A DNA stretch of 64,000 nt, taken from contig NC_084922.1 in NCBI RefSeq assembly GCF_958298935.1, forward strand, positions 10,542,501 through 10,606,500, read 5' to 3'. This stretch comes from Phragmites australis. Its lineage: Eukaryota > Streptophyta > Magnoliopsida > Poales > Poaceae. Made by a program: the position numbers and the translations under genes. Of the stretch, positions 22,891 to 33,800 are shown piece after piece. The notes below the pieces were generated by a model that searched no databases, had not been told where the DNA came from, and saw only the letters and a list, made by a program, of their open reading frames with translations. Each line of letters starts with the position of its first letter. Within the stretch, counting starts at the first letter, position 1.

Positions 22891-23090
22891 AAGAGCAAGT
22901 GCCTCTAAAAAGAGCAGAGTAACCAGCCCTAAGCATACTGGTTAGCAAATTCTATCCAATATTATTATATTAGATATTGAGAGTAATCTAGGGTTATCAT
23001 TTGAATACTACGAGTAGTGATTATAGTATGGCTCAGTAAATGGGTTATAACTAATACTAGTATTTTAAAGAGAAATTATTATATAGCATG

Positions 23091-25310
23091 CATGTATATC
23101 TATCAGGTTTTAGTTATTATTTTATTATATTGCAAACATGAGTTCAATATAATCAGGGAGTTAGAACTTGCCTCGATGAAGGTTAATTCTTGATTGGTCT
23201 TGTCATTCAAGTCTCTCAGGTTCTTCATCATCGGGCCTCACTTTCAGTTTCTTACTCGTGTCCTTCCTTAGATTATTGGCTTTAAATCTACACAGATTAA
23301 CGACCGAAAAACATGGGGAGAAGTTTTTTTTGCAGGTGTTGGAAGAGAGAGGAGCATATGGCCGGTGTTGCTGCTGTTATAGTGTGAAAGCGGCCGACAA
23401 CGTGCGGTGATGACTCAACTCCAGGGAATTGAACAGGACGGTGGCACCAGTGACGAGGTGAAGACTTTGGAGCAGAAGAACAGTAACTGACAGGGAGAAA
23501 AAATCTGAGAGAGAGTGTATGGTGGGGCCTGCATGGTTGTGAAAGGAGTGATGGAGAAAGAACAGAGAGTGAGAGAGAGAAAGAGCAGATGTTAAATTCA
23601 ATTTGATGTATTTGAATTTAAAAAGAGATGTATGATGATTTAAATAAATGTATTTGAATTTGAAAACTAGATTTATGATAATTCAATTAAATAACTTGAA
23701 TTGAATTGGATTGGGATAATTCATATTGAATTTGAATTAGAGATTGACATGATTTTGGAACGATGATTTAAAATATGAGATTTGAAATTGAACCAAGATT
23801 TGAATTGAATTGAATTGAATTTGTGAAGCGATTAAACTGGAATGAATTGGATTAAATCTCTGAGATTCGAATTTGCATTCAAATACAAAATTGACAAGGA
23901 TTTGAATGAATTTGGATTTAGATAGGATTTGAGATAAAAGAAGAGTCGGGAGATTCTTACAAGGTTCGATATAAATTCAAATAGAAATATTTGAATTTGA
24001 AACCAATTTGAAAAGAGCTCGGATATTGAACTAAGATTTGAATTTGCCAGAGGTTGAATTTGATTATAGGAAAAAGGGAATTGGTCCAGAATAATTCAAT
24101 TAATTGAATTATTGATCAAAGTCAAATTTAGGATAATTCAATTGAATAACTTGAATTATGGATTTCAGCTGGATTGGAAGATCAATTTCCAAGGATTGAA
24201 TTGGGTTAGGATTCAACCGAAAAAGAACTAAACTAATTCAAATATGAGAGGCATTCAAATTCGAATCGCCGCACAAAGAAACATGGACACCGAGAAAGCA
24301 AAAATGCAATTGCTTAATTTAATGCAGGGTTTAAATTTAGAAATTGACTCTGGTGAATTTTGGAATTCATAGTTCAATAATAATATAAATGTATATATGC
24401 ACATACGAATATACACACATATATATTTTTTGGATTTTAAGTTGGCTTTATTAATTAAGATTTTTTTAAAACATGAGCGGATTTTGGTTATTTTCTAAAT
24501 GCTAAAACGCTGAGTGTTTCAAATGATCTGAACAATATTGATTGGGATAAATTCTATTCAACCGGTGAATTAGAGCCAATAGATGAAATTGATACAGTGA
24601 TGGACACAATAGTTGTGTTCAGATGAAAATCTGTAACCTACTGTTCTTGGAGATTGTGGGTGCATTTCAGAAAATTTTAACTCAAATTCTACAGCAATAC
24701 AAGGAGAGCCTGAGCAAAGATGGAAGAAGAGATTAGTCTACGCATAATTTAAGAGTTTCATACATGTTTGCGTTAGCACATAACAATTTGATCAGACAAT
24801 ACAATGTTGCAGATTGTATGTTTGTGCATACGTACTATCTTTTTTGCGTACATCTAGCTCATGATATTACTACAAGCTTTCTATATTGCTGCATTAAAGC
24901 TGGACGTTAGTGCAGATGCAGCACATACATTGAGGCTATTAGCTGTTTCTTGATCTAGAGACAAATAGATAAAGTTCTTATAGAATTGAGATTTATTTTG
25001 CATTATGCTCTATTCAATATAACTAAGTGTTATGGGAGATAATTGTATGGCACAAAGAATGCATTGGTTGTTACCCCTCATGTCTCTCATAATTCACTGA
25101 CAACGATTAGAGTAGCGAAAATTAAGAGAATTGTCATAAAAAAGAATTAAGGGAGGCAAATATTTCAGACAATAAGCATGTTCTATTGGTACACTAGGGA
25201 CATTGGTTTATTATAGAATCTGACTCGCTCATGTATGCCAAACTGATTTTTTTTTTTATTCATATGATTAATTATATATACTTGTCTTTGATGCATGAGG
25301 AGAGTTACAG
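23091..25310. other. Low-complexity AT-rich region, no gene
   Basis: From about 23590 to 24290 the sequence is built of TTTGAATT, GAATTGAATT and AAATTCAAAT words, a diverged simple repeat. The rest is ordinary AT-rich DNA. The short open frames are compositional. Confidence 0.6.
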
Positions 25311-26930
25311 ATGGAAGTAAACGTCCGTATTGTAGGAAACCTAGAGGAATGGGAGAAATTGAAAAGGCTATGTGGAGATTCTGTGATTCAAAAGAAGGGA
25401 ATATTTTTTAGCTACATCTTGGTATAACATTTGATTTTGAAGCTGAGGCTTTTGGCTTCTATAACTTGTACTCTTGGGATGTTGAATTCGGTATTCAATA
25501 TGGTAACTTAGAGAGAAGAAAGGATGGCTATGCAAGAATGAGAGAAATAGTCGGCCAAAAATAGGTAACATATTCAAATATGCTAGATTATTATTGTTTT
25601 GAATATATTATAAGCTGAGCTAGTTGTACTATCATGTATAGGGGTTCGACAAGCAGACGAAGAACATGACAAAAGAATGTAGTTGCAAGGCTAAGCTTAG
25701 GGTTATATCGAACAGATGATGATGGTTGGTATGTTTCGGCATATATTAAGGAGCACAACCACCCACTTTTCATAATAGATGCGAGAACAAGGGAGTGGAA
25801 TTCATACAAGACAATAGATTAGTGCACAAAGGACATGATAAAGTACCTATGTGAGAATAATGTGATACTAAGCAATGTGCATTGCATAATGGGAAGCTTG
25901 TTTGGTAGCATGGATAACATACCTTTCAGTAGGCTATCACTACAGGCTATATGTGCACAGATTGCACAGGAGAAGAAGGATGATGATATAAGAAGACTTT
26001 TTTGAGATATTCAAGAAAATGCAAGGTGAAGACCCGGGTTTCCAGTTTAGTGTTCAGCTTGATAGAAAAGACCGAATAACCACTCTGATTTGGGTCAATG
26101 GAAGGAGCAGAAGTAATTACAGTTGTTTTGGGGACATGGTTACATTTGACACCACGTATTGTACAAACTTGTATAAGATGCCATTTGGCCTCTTTGTCGG
26201 TGTCAATAATCACTTCCAGACTACAATAGTTGGTGGTGTGTCGATGCGTGATGAAACGGTCAAGAGCTTCGGATGGGTGTTCAAAGAATTCATGACTCTA
26301 ATGGGTGGTATTCCGCCGCAGACTATACTAATAGGTTGGTTTCTTTTTGCAAAAGCAGTAAACACATACAATACACTATATTCTTTCTCTATAGCATTTG
26401 GAAAGGCTTAACTAGTAAGCACATATGGGTATTATTTTTAATGTAGCAAGAAACTTGAATTAGATCAATAGGAAGACATTTGTTTAACCAGAGACAATCA
26501 GACATAAAGTTTTCAAGAAACTGAAGTTCTGATTCTTTAAATAGCTAGAACATACTGAACTAGCGGAATATACTGTAATAGTATAGTGAGCCAGCTGAAG
26601 TATTAATTTTTTTCGTAATTCTAATAGATCAATGCAAGGAAATGGAGATAGTTTTGATAGAAGAAATGTCCGAGACAACTCATATGTGGTGCAAACGGCA
26701 TGTGTTTGGCAATGCCAAAGAACTAGAGTTAATTTACATGAAGAATTCTCCATTCAAGTTCCACAAGGTGATTAATGAAGTGTTGACTATTGATGAATTT
26801 GAAGCTGTTTGAGCACAATTGATAGAACGTTACAATATGGAAGAATATCACTTTATAGTGAAGGCATATGATAAAAGAAGAAAGTAGACAAAACCATACA
26901 ACAAAGAAAGTTTTTTGCAAGAATGGCGAG
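25311..26930 (+). pseudogene. FAR1/FRS-like MULE transposase, decayed
   Basis: The frame starts MEVNVRIVGNLEEWEKL. After a frameshift comes a FAR1-type DNA-binding domain (FYNLYSWDVEFGIQYGNLER, RKDGYARMREIV), then CSCKAKLRVI, WYVSAYIKEHNHPLF, and a MULE transposase domain at 26019-26334 ([55 protein letters not shown]). An intron-like gap (26335-26627) splits the codon before DQC, the usual TDQ motif. The rest reads EMSETTHMWCKRHVFGNAKE and VLTIDEFEAV. In-frame stops occur at several places (for example after KTID and after RRLF). It could be a degraded FRS family gene or a MULE. I see no terminal inverted repeats. Confidence 0.75.
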
Positions 26931-27159
26931 CACTCAAAGGTTTGAGAGTGCATTCGGTAAAATGGACATAACTTTTGTATACGGATTCTGATTTCGACGT
27001 TTTTTTACTCTATAGACATCTTAAAAAAAAGTTACATCCGTTTCTCCTTAATTTTGTCAGGTTCGGAGAATTTTTTTGGCAAAAAATAGTTTGAAAGATT
27101 GAATTCTCGCCCTGAGAAGTTTCTACATTATTTTCAGAACATGTGTTTGTGTCAATAGC
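26931..27159. other. No gene recognised
   Basis: This is T-rich sequence between the FAR1 relic and the CACTA-like end. Nothing identifiable. Confidence 0.4.
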
Positions 27160-27651
27160 CACTACACCTTACATCAAACTTGAGCAAAAATGTACAATAG
27201 TTCTTATTCTAGTGCTGCTAAGGTAAGAAAAAATAAGAGAAAAATAAAATAAAAAATATTTGCGAATACCGTCGTTAGTGACTGGAGTTAGTCATTAGTG
27301 ATGGATTACAAGTTGACCCGTCATTAGTGACCACTAATTAGTGACGGGTCAAGTTATAACCCATCACAAATGACTGGTCTAAGACGATCCGTTATTGATG
27401 ACTTTATCATTAGTGATGGATCATAATTTAATATATCACTAATAGATGGTCTAGGATGATCCGTCATTGATGACTTAGTCATTAATGACAGGTCACAACT
27501 TAATTCGTTATTATTATCATCAATAACGGATCATATTACGACCTCTCGCTAATGATCAAACAGGTTTATATCTGATCTGATTAAAAGAAATATTAGAGAC
27601 ACGTTCTTATTGAATATGTCAATATTAGTGACACATTTTTCTTACGTAGTG
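27160..27651. mobile_element. CACTA-type terminus upstream of the MATE gene
   Basis: The right border ends CACATTTTTCTTACGTAGTG, which read in reverse starts CACTACGTAAGAAAAATGTG, a typical grass CACTA terminus. The preceding 350 bases are full of subterminal units such as GACGGGTCA, CCGTCATTAGTGAC and ATTAGTGATGGATCA in both orientations. A candidate left end (CACTACACCTTACATC) lies at 27160, which would make a 492-bp non-autonomous element. The 3-bp flanks (AGC, GTC) do not match, so the left border is uncertain. Confidence 0.6.
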
Positions 27652-27833
27652 GTCATTGATAGTTAGATGCACATTTTTTATACACACGCGGGTTTTAATA
27701 CACACCACGAGGGCTGAAATACACATTTTTTATACGTTTTGGACTCACCCACTCAATCCAACCTGTAGATCACCCCTCCACGATCTCTCTCTCGCTCTCA
27801 TTGATAAACACCGTGTTAGAGAGAGAGAGCGCA
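27652..27833 (+). promoter_or_regulatory. Putative MATE proximal promoter and 5' leader
   Basis: Only 182 bases separate the CACTA terminus from the MATE start codon. The stretch has two copies of CACATTTTTTATAC (about 27670 and 27722), either of which could give a TATA box, and a GA-rich leader (GAGAGAGAGAG) just before the ATG. The placement is inferred from sequence alone. Confidence 0.4.
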
Positions 27834-30800
27834 ATGGATCACGGTGGAAGAGAAGAGGAGGATTGTAGGGCTGCGCTTCTGCACGGCGACGTGAGGAATG
27901 AAGAGCGGCAGCCGTGCTGCAATCTCGGGAGAAGGGTGTACGAGGAGTCGAAGAAGCTATGGGTGATCGTGGGGCCGGCCATCTTCACCCGCACCACCAG
28001 CTACAGCATGAACGTCATCATGCAGGCCTTCGCCGGCCACCTCGGCGATCTCGAGCTAGCATCCGTCTCCTTCGCCTGCACCGTCCTAGTCGGCTTCAAC
28101 TATGGCATCATGGTACGCTGCCCTCAATATTCACCATCGAAGTCTTCGTCTTGTTCCGGTGCCATTTAAAATACATGCAGACAATGACTTTGTACAAGAT
28201 TATCACAAATTAAATACAATTCTCATAGTTGGCTAATTGCCTTCATAGAAATCGTGAGCATGCAGAAATCATGATCAATTTTCTTTCACATATTTACCCT
28301 TGTACACAACCACTAGGATCTTGTACAGTACAAGTACTAATTGTCTTGTGATTATTGGCTACATGGTCTAATATTGCAGTACCTCATTATTGCAGACAAT
28401 GCGTCAAGTCCCTCGATCGTACGAGCCATATTATTACACTAATTTTGGAACTCCTTTTACTACTGACTCTAAAAACTCCTTTCACTATCGAGTTTAGAGC
28501 CGACAGTAGGCAATATGTAGTGATAATTGAGGGCTATCCCTGTTGGCTCAGTGAACTGGCAATGAAGAGGTTATCACTATCGGCTGAAGGATTTGGTCGG
28601 TAATAATATCCAAGACATCACTGTCGGTTGAAGCCTTCGACTAGTAGTGATTCCCTAGAATTACTGCCGGCTAAAGGTTTCAGCTGACAATATTGTCCCT
28701 CTCCTCCCTCCTCGGTCCTCCCTCTCTCTATCCTCTGTGTACTCCCTCTCTCTCCTCGATCTCTATGTCTCTCTCAATACATGCATATAATGATATATAT
28801 ATTTACTGTAAATCAATAATAAAAACACATTCATTAATATATAGTAATGAGCACATATTACAAGTCAGGCATCGACAAACATACATATATATAATAGTTC
28901 TCACAAGTCAACTCTTAAAAAGTCAGTAGAGTTGAGTCAGTCCAATATCCATCTACCTCTCTCGTGATGAGGACTGCGTCTCCGCACTGACGACTGATGA
29001 CGTGTGTGCGTCCTAGGACGCCAAGACGATGGTGATGCAGTGGAGGACCTGACCATACCTGATCGACCGCAGCGTCACCTATGCCCCAGGCTCGTCAGTG
29101 TGTCAAAGACATCGAAGTCTGACGCTAAACGCATCTATGGTTTGAGCCTTCGGCCTCCTCCGCAGCACATTGATGGGCCACCCTCCCGTCCTCCTCCTGG
29201 GCACGCTTATGGGACACTGCTTCTTGCTCCTCCGCTGTGCACAGCTGACGGGCTAGCCTCTCATTCTCCTCCTCTTGGGCACGCTTAGGAGACGTTGCTT
29301 CTTACTCCTCCTTTGTATCATCATTGGAAGGCTATTATGTTGAAGAGTCGTCTAACGATACCACCTTCACATCATACATAGTAATTCATATCATTCATTA
29401 ATAAATAGTAATTAATATCATTCATTAATATTATGTCAATTAGCGATATATAATATGTTGTCAAGCCCCTTGGTAGCCTTCCTCCTTATCTCATACTCTC
29501 TACTAGAAGGTACGGTGTCATCTAAACGTCTCTCAAGTGTGGATGGCACGATCGGTTCATGAAACTCGCTGTTTGAGTTGATAACATATTCCAAGAAGAA
29601 CTCAGCTATCTGTTCTTGACGGGCATGTATTTTTGTAGGTTGTAACACACTTGTGCATAGTTTGGAGCGTTGTGTTTGAAAAATCGAAAGAATTAGTCCT
29701 TGAACACGTGTAGAAATTGAAAAGAAGGCATCGATATGTTATTTCATACCTCAAGATCATTGAACCTAACAGCTTCTCCGTCTGAGCTGAATGCATGCAT
29801 GAAAGTAAGAACATAAAATACGTAGAGATTTTTGCCGGGTGGCTGCCTCATATACTTCAAGAGGAAATGATTCATCAGTGGAATGAATTGAACATTTTTA
29901 TTCAGTAGGAAATGCAAGACATGAATATGAATTGTGTGCCAGAAAGTCAGATTTTACATCATATTGCTTCCTTAATGGGAAGTGGATAACATTCTTTTTG
30001 TGGTATCTTGTGTATGCCATGTACGTGAATATGAATACTAATTAAACTTAGATGCAATCGTTGAGAAGATTAAATGATCGAGTTAATCTATTTAACATGT
30101 TGATGAGGTGTTGGTAAGTCGTCTTATCTCTCTTTTATGAGTCCAAAATAATGATCTTGCTCAAATCTGGATGGATGACAAAGAGGATTTAATGAAAACT
30201 ACAGAATATGTCACCATAGCAAATTAGTACTAGAATCGAGTTGCCCAAAAAATGAGGATGTCCTGGCGCGCAAACACGTACTCATAGCTATAGGGTAAGA
30301 GTATGAATTTCCTATACTGGTTGTGAAGCAGACACTTCAATAAGTAGTCATTGGTGAAGTCTAGATTCTTCGTTACAAGTTTCTGGCTCACAAGCCCATG
30401 ATCAATGAATCATACTTTCTTATCTAAGTGTTGTTCGTATGCTTAGATCTCCATTCTACGAAAGAGAAGTTAGCTATGTAATTTCAATGTACAAGATCAT
30501 ATAACGTGAATTATATACATAAGTCACTTACAGAGTCCACACTCTGACTATAGCCACATCGAGGGCATCTTCCTTGTATAGTTCATACAAGTATAAGAAT
30601 TCCAATCAGAAGAAGTTGTCTCCATTGAGAAAATATTTATCTCTATATCTTATGGGGAACGCCTGAAAACTCTGTCTGGACTACTCTAAGTACCACTGAT
30701 GTAATCGGCGTATTTGAATTGTAAAGTTTCTTTCTATATCTGGTTTGACCAAAGGTTTGCTCAACTCAAACGGTCATATAACATCCAACTTTGATATATC

Positions 30801-33800
30801 CACTCCTGCAGTAAGCCGTGTTAGTTCCTCTACTGTTATTCTTGAATCATCCAGGAAGTCCGCAATGCTTGGAGCATCCTTAATGATTGGGCCTGCTTTG
30901 CTCTTGGACTCCTTTTTGCTGATGTGTTCATAGTCAGTCAACGGCTTACTTGAAGTTGTCCCCGGCTGTTTAGCTTTGGTCATTTTTATGAAAAAATTCA
31001 AGGCATCTTTAGGCACAACAGGCTTCGATGGAGGTGGTGGAGGACAGAAATGAGACATGAAACTGGCATCCACAATCTTTTTGGTTTCCTGAGCAGTGAG
31101 TGAATAGACATCCTAGGGTTTCGCCAACTTCTTAGATGCCACCGACTTCTTAGATGATGTTGTCTGCTTCGATGTTGCAGAACCTAATCTTGTTTTCAGA
31201 GCTGATGGCTAGCTTCTTGATGGTGTTGGCTTCTTGAGCAATGGACTTCTTGAGGTGATAGCTGAGGAAGTGGACTTCTTTTGGGAGATGGCTGAGGAGA
31301 GGGAGATCTTTGAGGCGACAGTGGCCCGAGGTGTAGTGGAGAGTAGAGATTCTCGAGAGCTGTTCGTGGTAGAAACACTATGTAGACCTTCACCCACGCG
31401 ATAAATATGTGCTCGTTCTCTCCTATAGTGTTCGCCACTCCTCTATGGGGTTGTCCACCTCAACATGGCGATACTGGTCAACTGCCTCGTCTACTTCGAC
31501 TATGGCGTAGCCCTCCGGTATCGGATGTCTATGCAAATATTTATAGGAGCCGCGGGGATAAGCCACACCAGAAGCCACCTTGATGGTAATGTTCCTAGCA
31601 CCAATGTGACTTCACACAGCGTCCATGCTGTGGTGAGGTCCACAGCATAAGTGATCCAGTCAGCTCCCGAAACTCCCGTAGACGCACAACTACTCCGATG
31701 ACCACCGGGGCTGGAGCGCGCAACATTAGGAGACGTTGTCGGCCATTCCTGTTCGCTCACAATGGCACCCCGTTGACACATGATGGCTTGTTGAACTGCT
31801 TGTGCTATTTTTCTTCTGTATGTTCCCTCTCCTTTTTTAGCGTTTATTCAAGCATTTCTATCATCCTAGCTTATTCTGCCTCTCGTTCTGCATCTTGCTC
31901 TTCTTGGGATCTCTTTCGAGTCTTGTAACTATCGACATCGCCCGGGAATCCATATTTCCAACCCATCACCTAAACACCTCATGTGCGACCATCGTGCTCC
32001 TTATTTCATAGGGCCAAGGTGAGCTCATATCTATCCCTGTCTAGCTTGAAAGAGCTATGTATAGATTGCTCGTGGGCTTCTGTGAGCTTTTTTGTAAGAT
32101 CTTGCATCACTTTCGGGTCTTTAGAGGTCGTAAAGGATAAGCTTCCATCAGACGAGTAAGAAGCAAACCTTCCAAGAAGGAAGTGTGTCGATCGTTCGCT
32201 CCAGTCATCCGTCTCGAGCATAGCACATCTCTCTCACAGTTCATCTAGCTGTTGTTGCCACTGCCTTTCTTTCCTCACATACCCACGACTGTCGACTTTG
32301 TGGGGGTATAGGTTCTTCTTTGAGTTTGCTTTGTTCACCTCACTCAACCTCTAGGCTTCTTCCGACAACTTGTATTCTGCAAAGGTTTGCCAATGATCTT
32401 CCTGTTGCAGCCATTTGTGAAAATCTGACGTTGTACCTTTCTACACATACATTATATTCAGTGTCCTCTTCCAGTTCTTAAATGAAAGGCCCATGATCAT
32501 TAGCATCTTACGCTTAACTATTTTCATATCTATCTCTTCAGGGAAGTCGAACTTCTCTAATATCTTAAGCCACAAGATATCGTTCTTGATCAAATTAGAA
32601 ACCACATGCGGATTACCTCGTTCACCAGTCCACAATCTGTAGTTGATGGGCACGTGATCCTTAACATCAATCTCATAAACTGACTTATATGGCCTCAAAA
32701 CTCTCTCTGGTGCAGTGGGCTCCCCTGCTGATGAGACCTCCATGATCACAAATTGTCTCGTAGGCATCTTTGAGGGATCTCGAACATGATAACACTCTTA
32801 GGATTGCTCATTGTCGTGACCCTTCGGAGCATTAAGCATCTACGCATAAGTGAAAAAATTATTGGGAACCTATACGATAATATGTAGAATAGATACATTC
32901 ATCTACTTATGAATTACCTCATCGCAATCATAGGCGTCTGTTTGGTCCAGGTTGAGGTAGTGGCTTGGGCTAAGATAAAGAGCAGAGGAAGGAGGGAGAT
33001 AGAGATAAAGCCAACGAGGGAGGGAGGGAGGTTGTCGAAAGAGTGAGATAACCATGAATGAGTCGATAGATAGAATACATACACATATAATATTGTAAAT
33101 GAGTACGTTACGACCACATTTAACAAAAAAAGTCACATCTTACATAGAAAAATAGGCATGAAGGTACTGACAATTGACACATTGAACTTAGAAGTCACAT
33201 CATCTTACATAGTAAAATAATGATGATTACAATCAGAACTAGGATTATAACATCTTTACACGTGAAATCACACTTCTTCTTATTTTCGAAGTTAGCCAAT
33301 TTTAGCTCGGTTTGGATGACTTGACTTTTGTATGCCGCAACAACTTCATATTTGGACTTGTATCCTTTGTAGCATGCTACTTTGAATCCATTAACTTGTG
33401 CGTGGCATTTCTCCCAACTGGAGAACACTCTACTTTGCCGACCACGATGAACAACATACTATGTCATAGCAGTCCTAAATTTCAAAGAATATGCAAAAAT
33501 GATATACTACAAATCACACTAACACCAAAGACCATGCATACATAATTCATGAGCCAAAAATTCTAATTCTAAAACAACCTTGAAAAAATTGCACCCTATC
33601 CACAGCCTAATCAAACAGAGTGTCAGCATAGGTAAAATCATTTGCTACTGAAGAACATGAAACTAACAAGTCATACGTATGTTCCACACATAGAAAAACA
33701 AGAAACAATACAGACAACCAAGAATCGATATTAAAAACACATACTTTTAAGTTGGCTATATCCATACATGCATTGGTGATATATTGCATGTGTAATTATA

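Larger units (their letters stand above)
19739..23090. repeat. Composite array: direct repeats alternating with large AT-rich hairpins
   Basis: A unique-looking segment (CACCGCACCATTTTTCGCCA ... TAATACTAGTATTTTAAAGA) occurs at 19739-20031 and again at 21368-21661. Its second half recurs at 22893-23090. Between the copies lie two large palindromes (about 20034-21365 and 21700-22890) whose arms share AT-rich flanks and a core of 10-15 bp motifs of the type CATATTTGGNCACATTTTGG. The third direct-repeat copy follows directly on the truncated right arm of hairpin 2. The pattern suggests repeated insertion of one foldback element plus tandem duplication. All long open frames in it come from the core repeat and are not genes. 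Confidence 0.85.
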
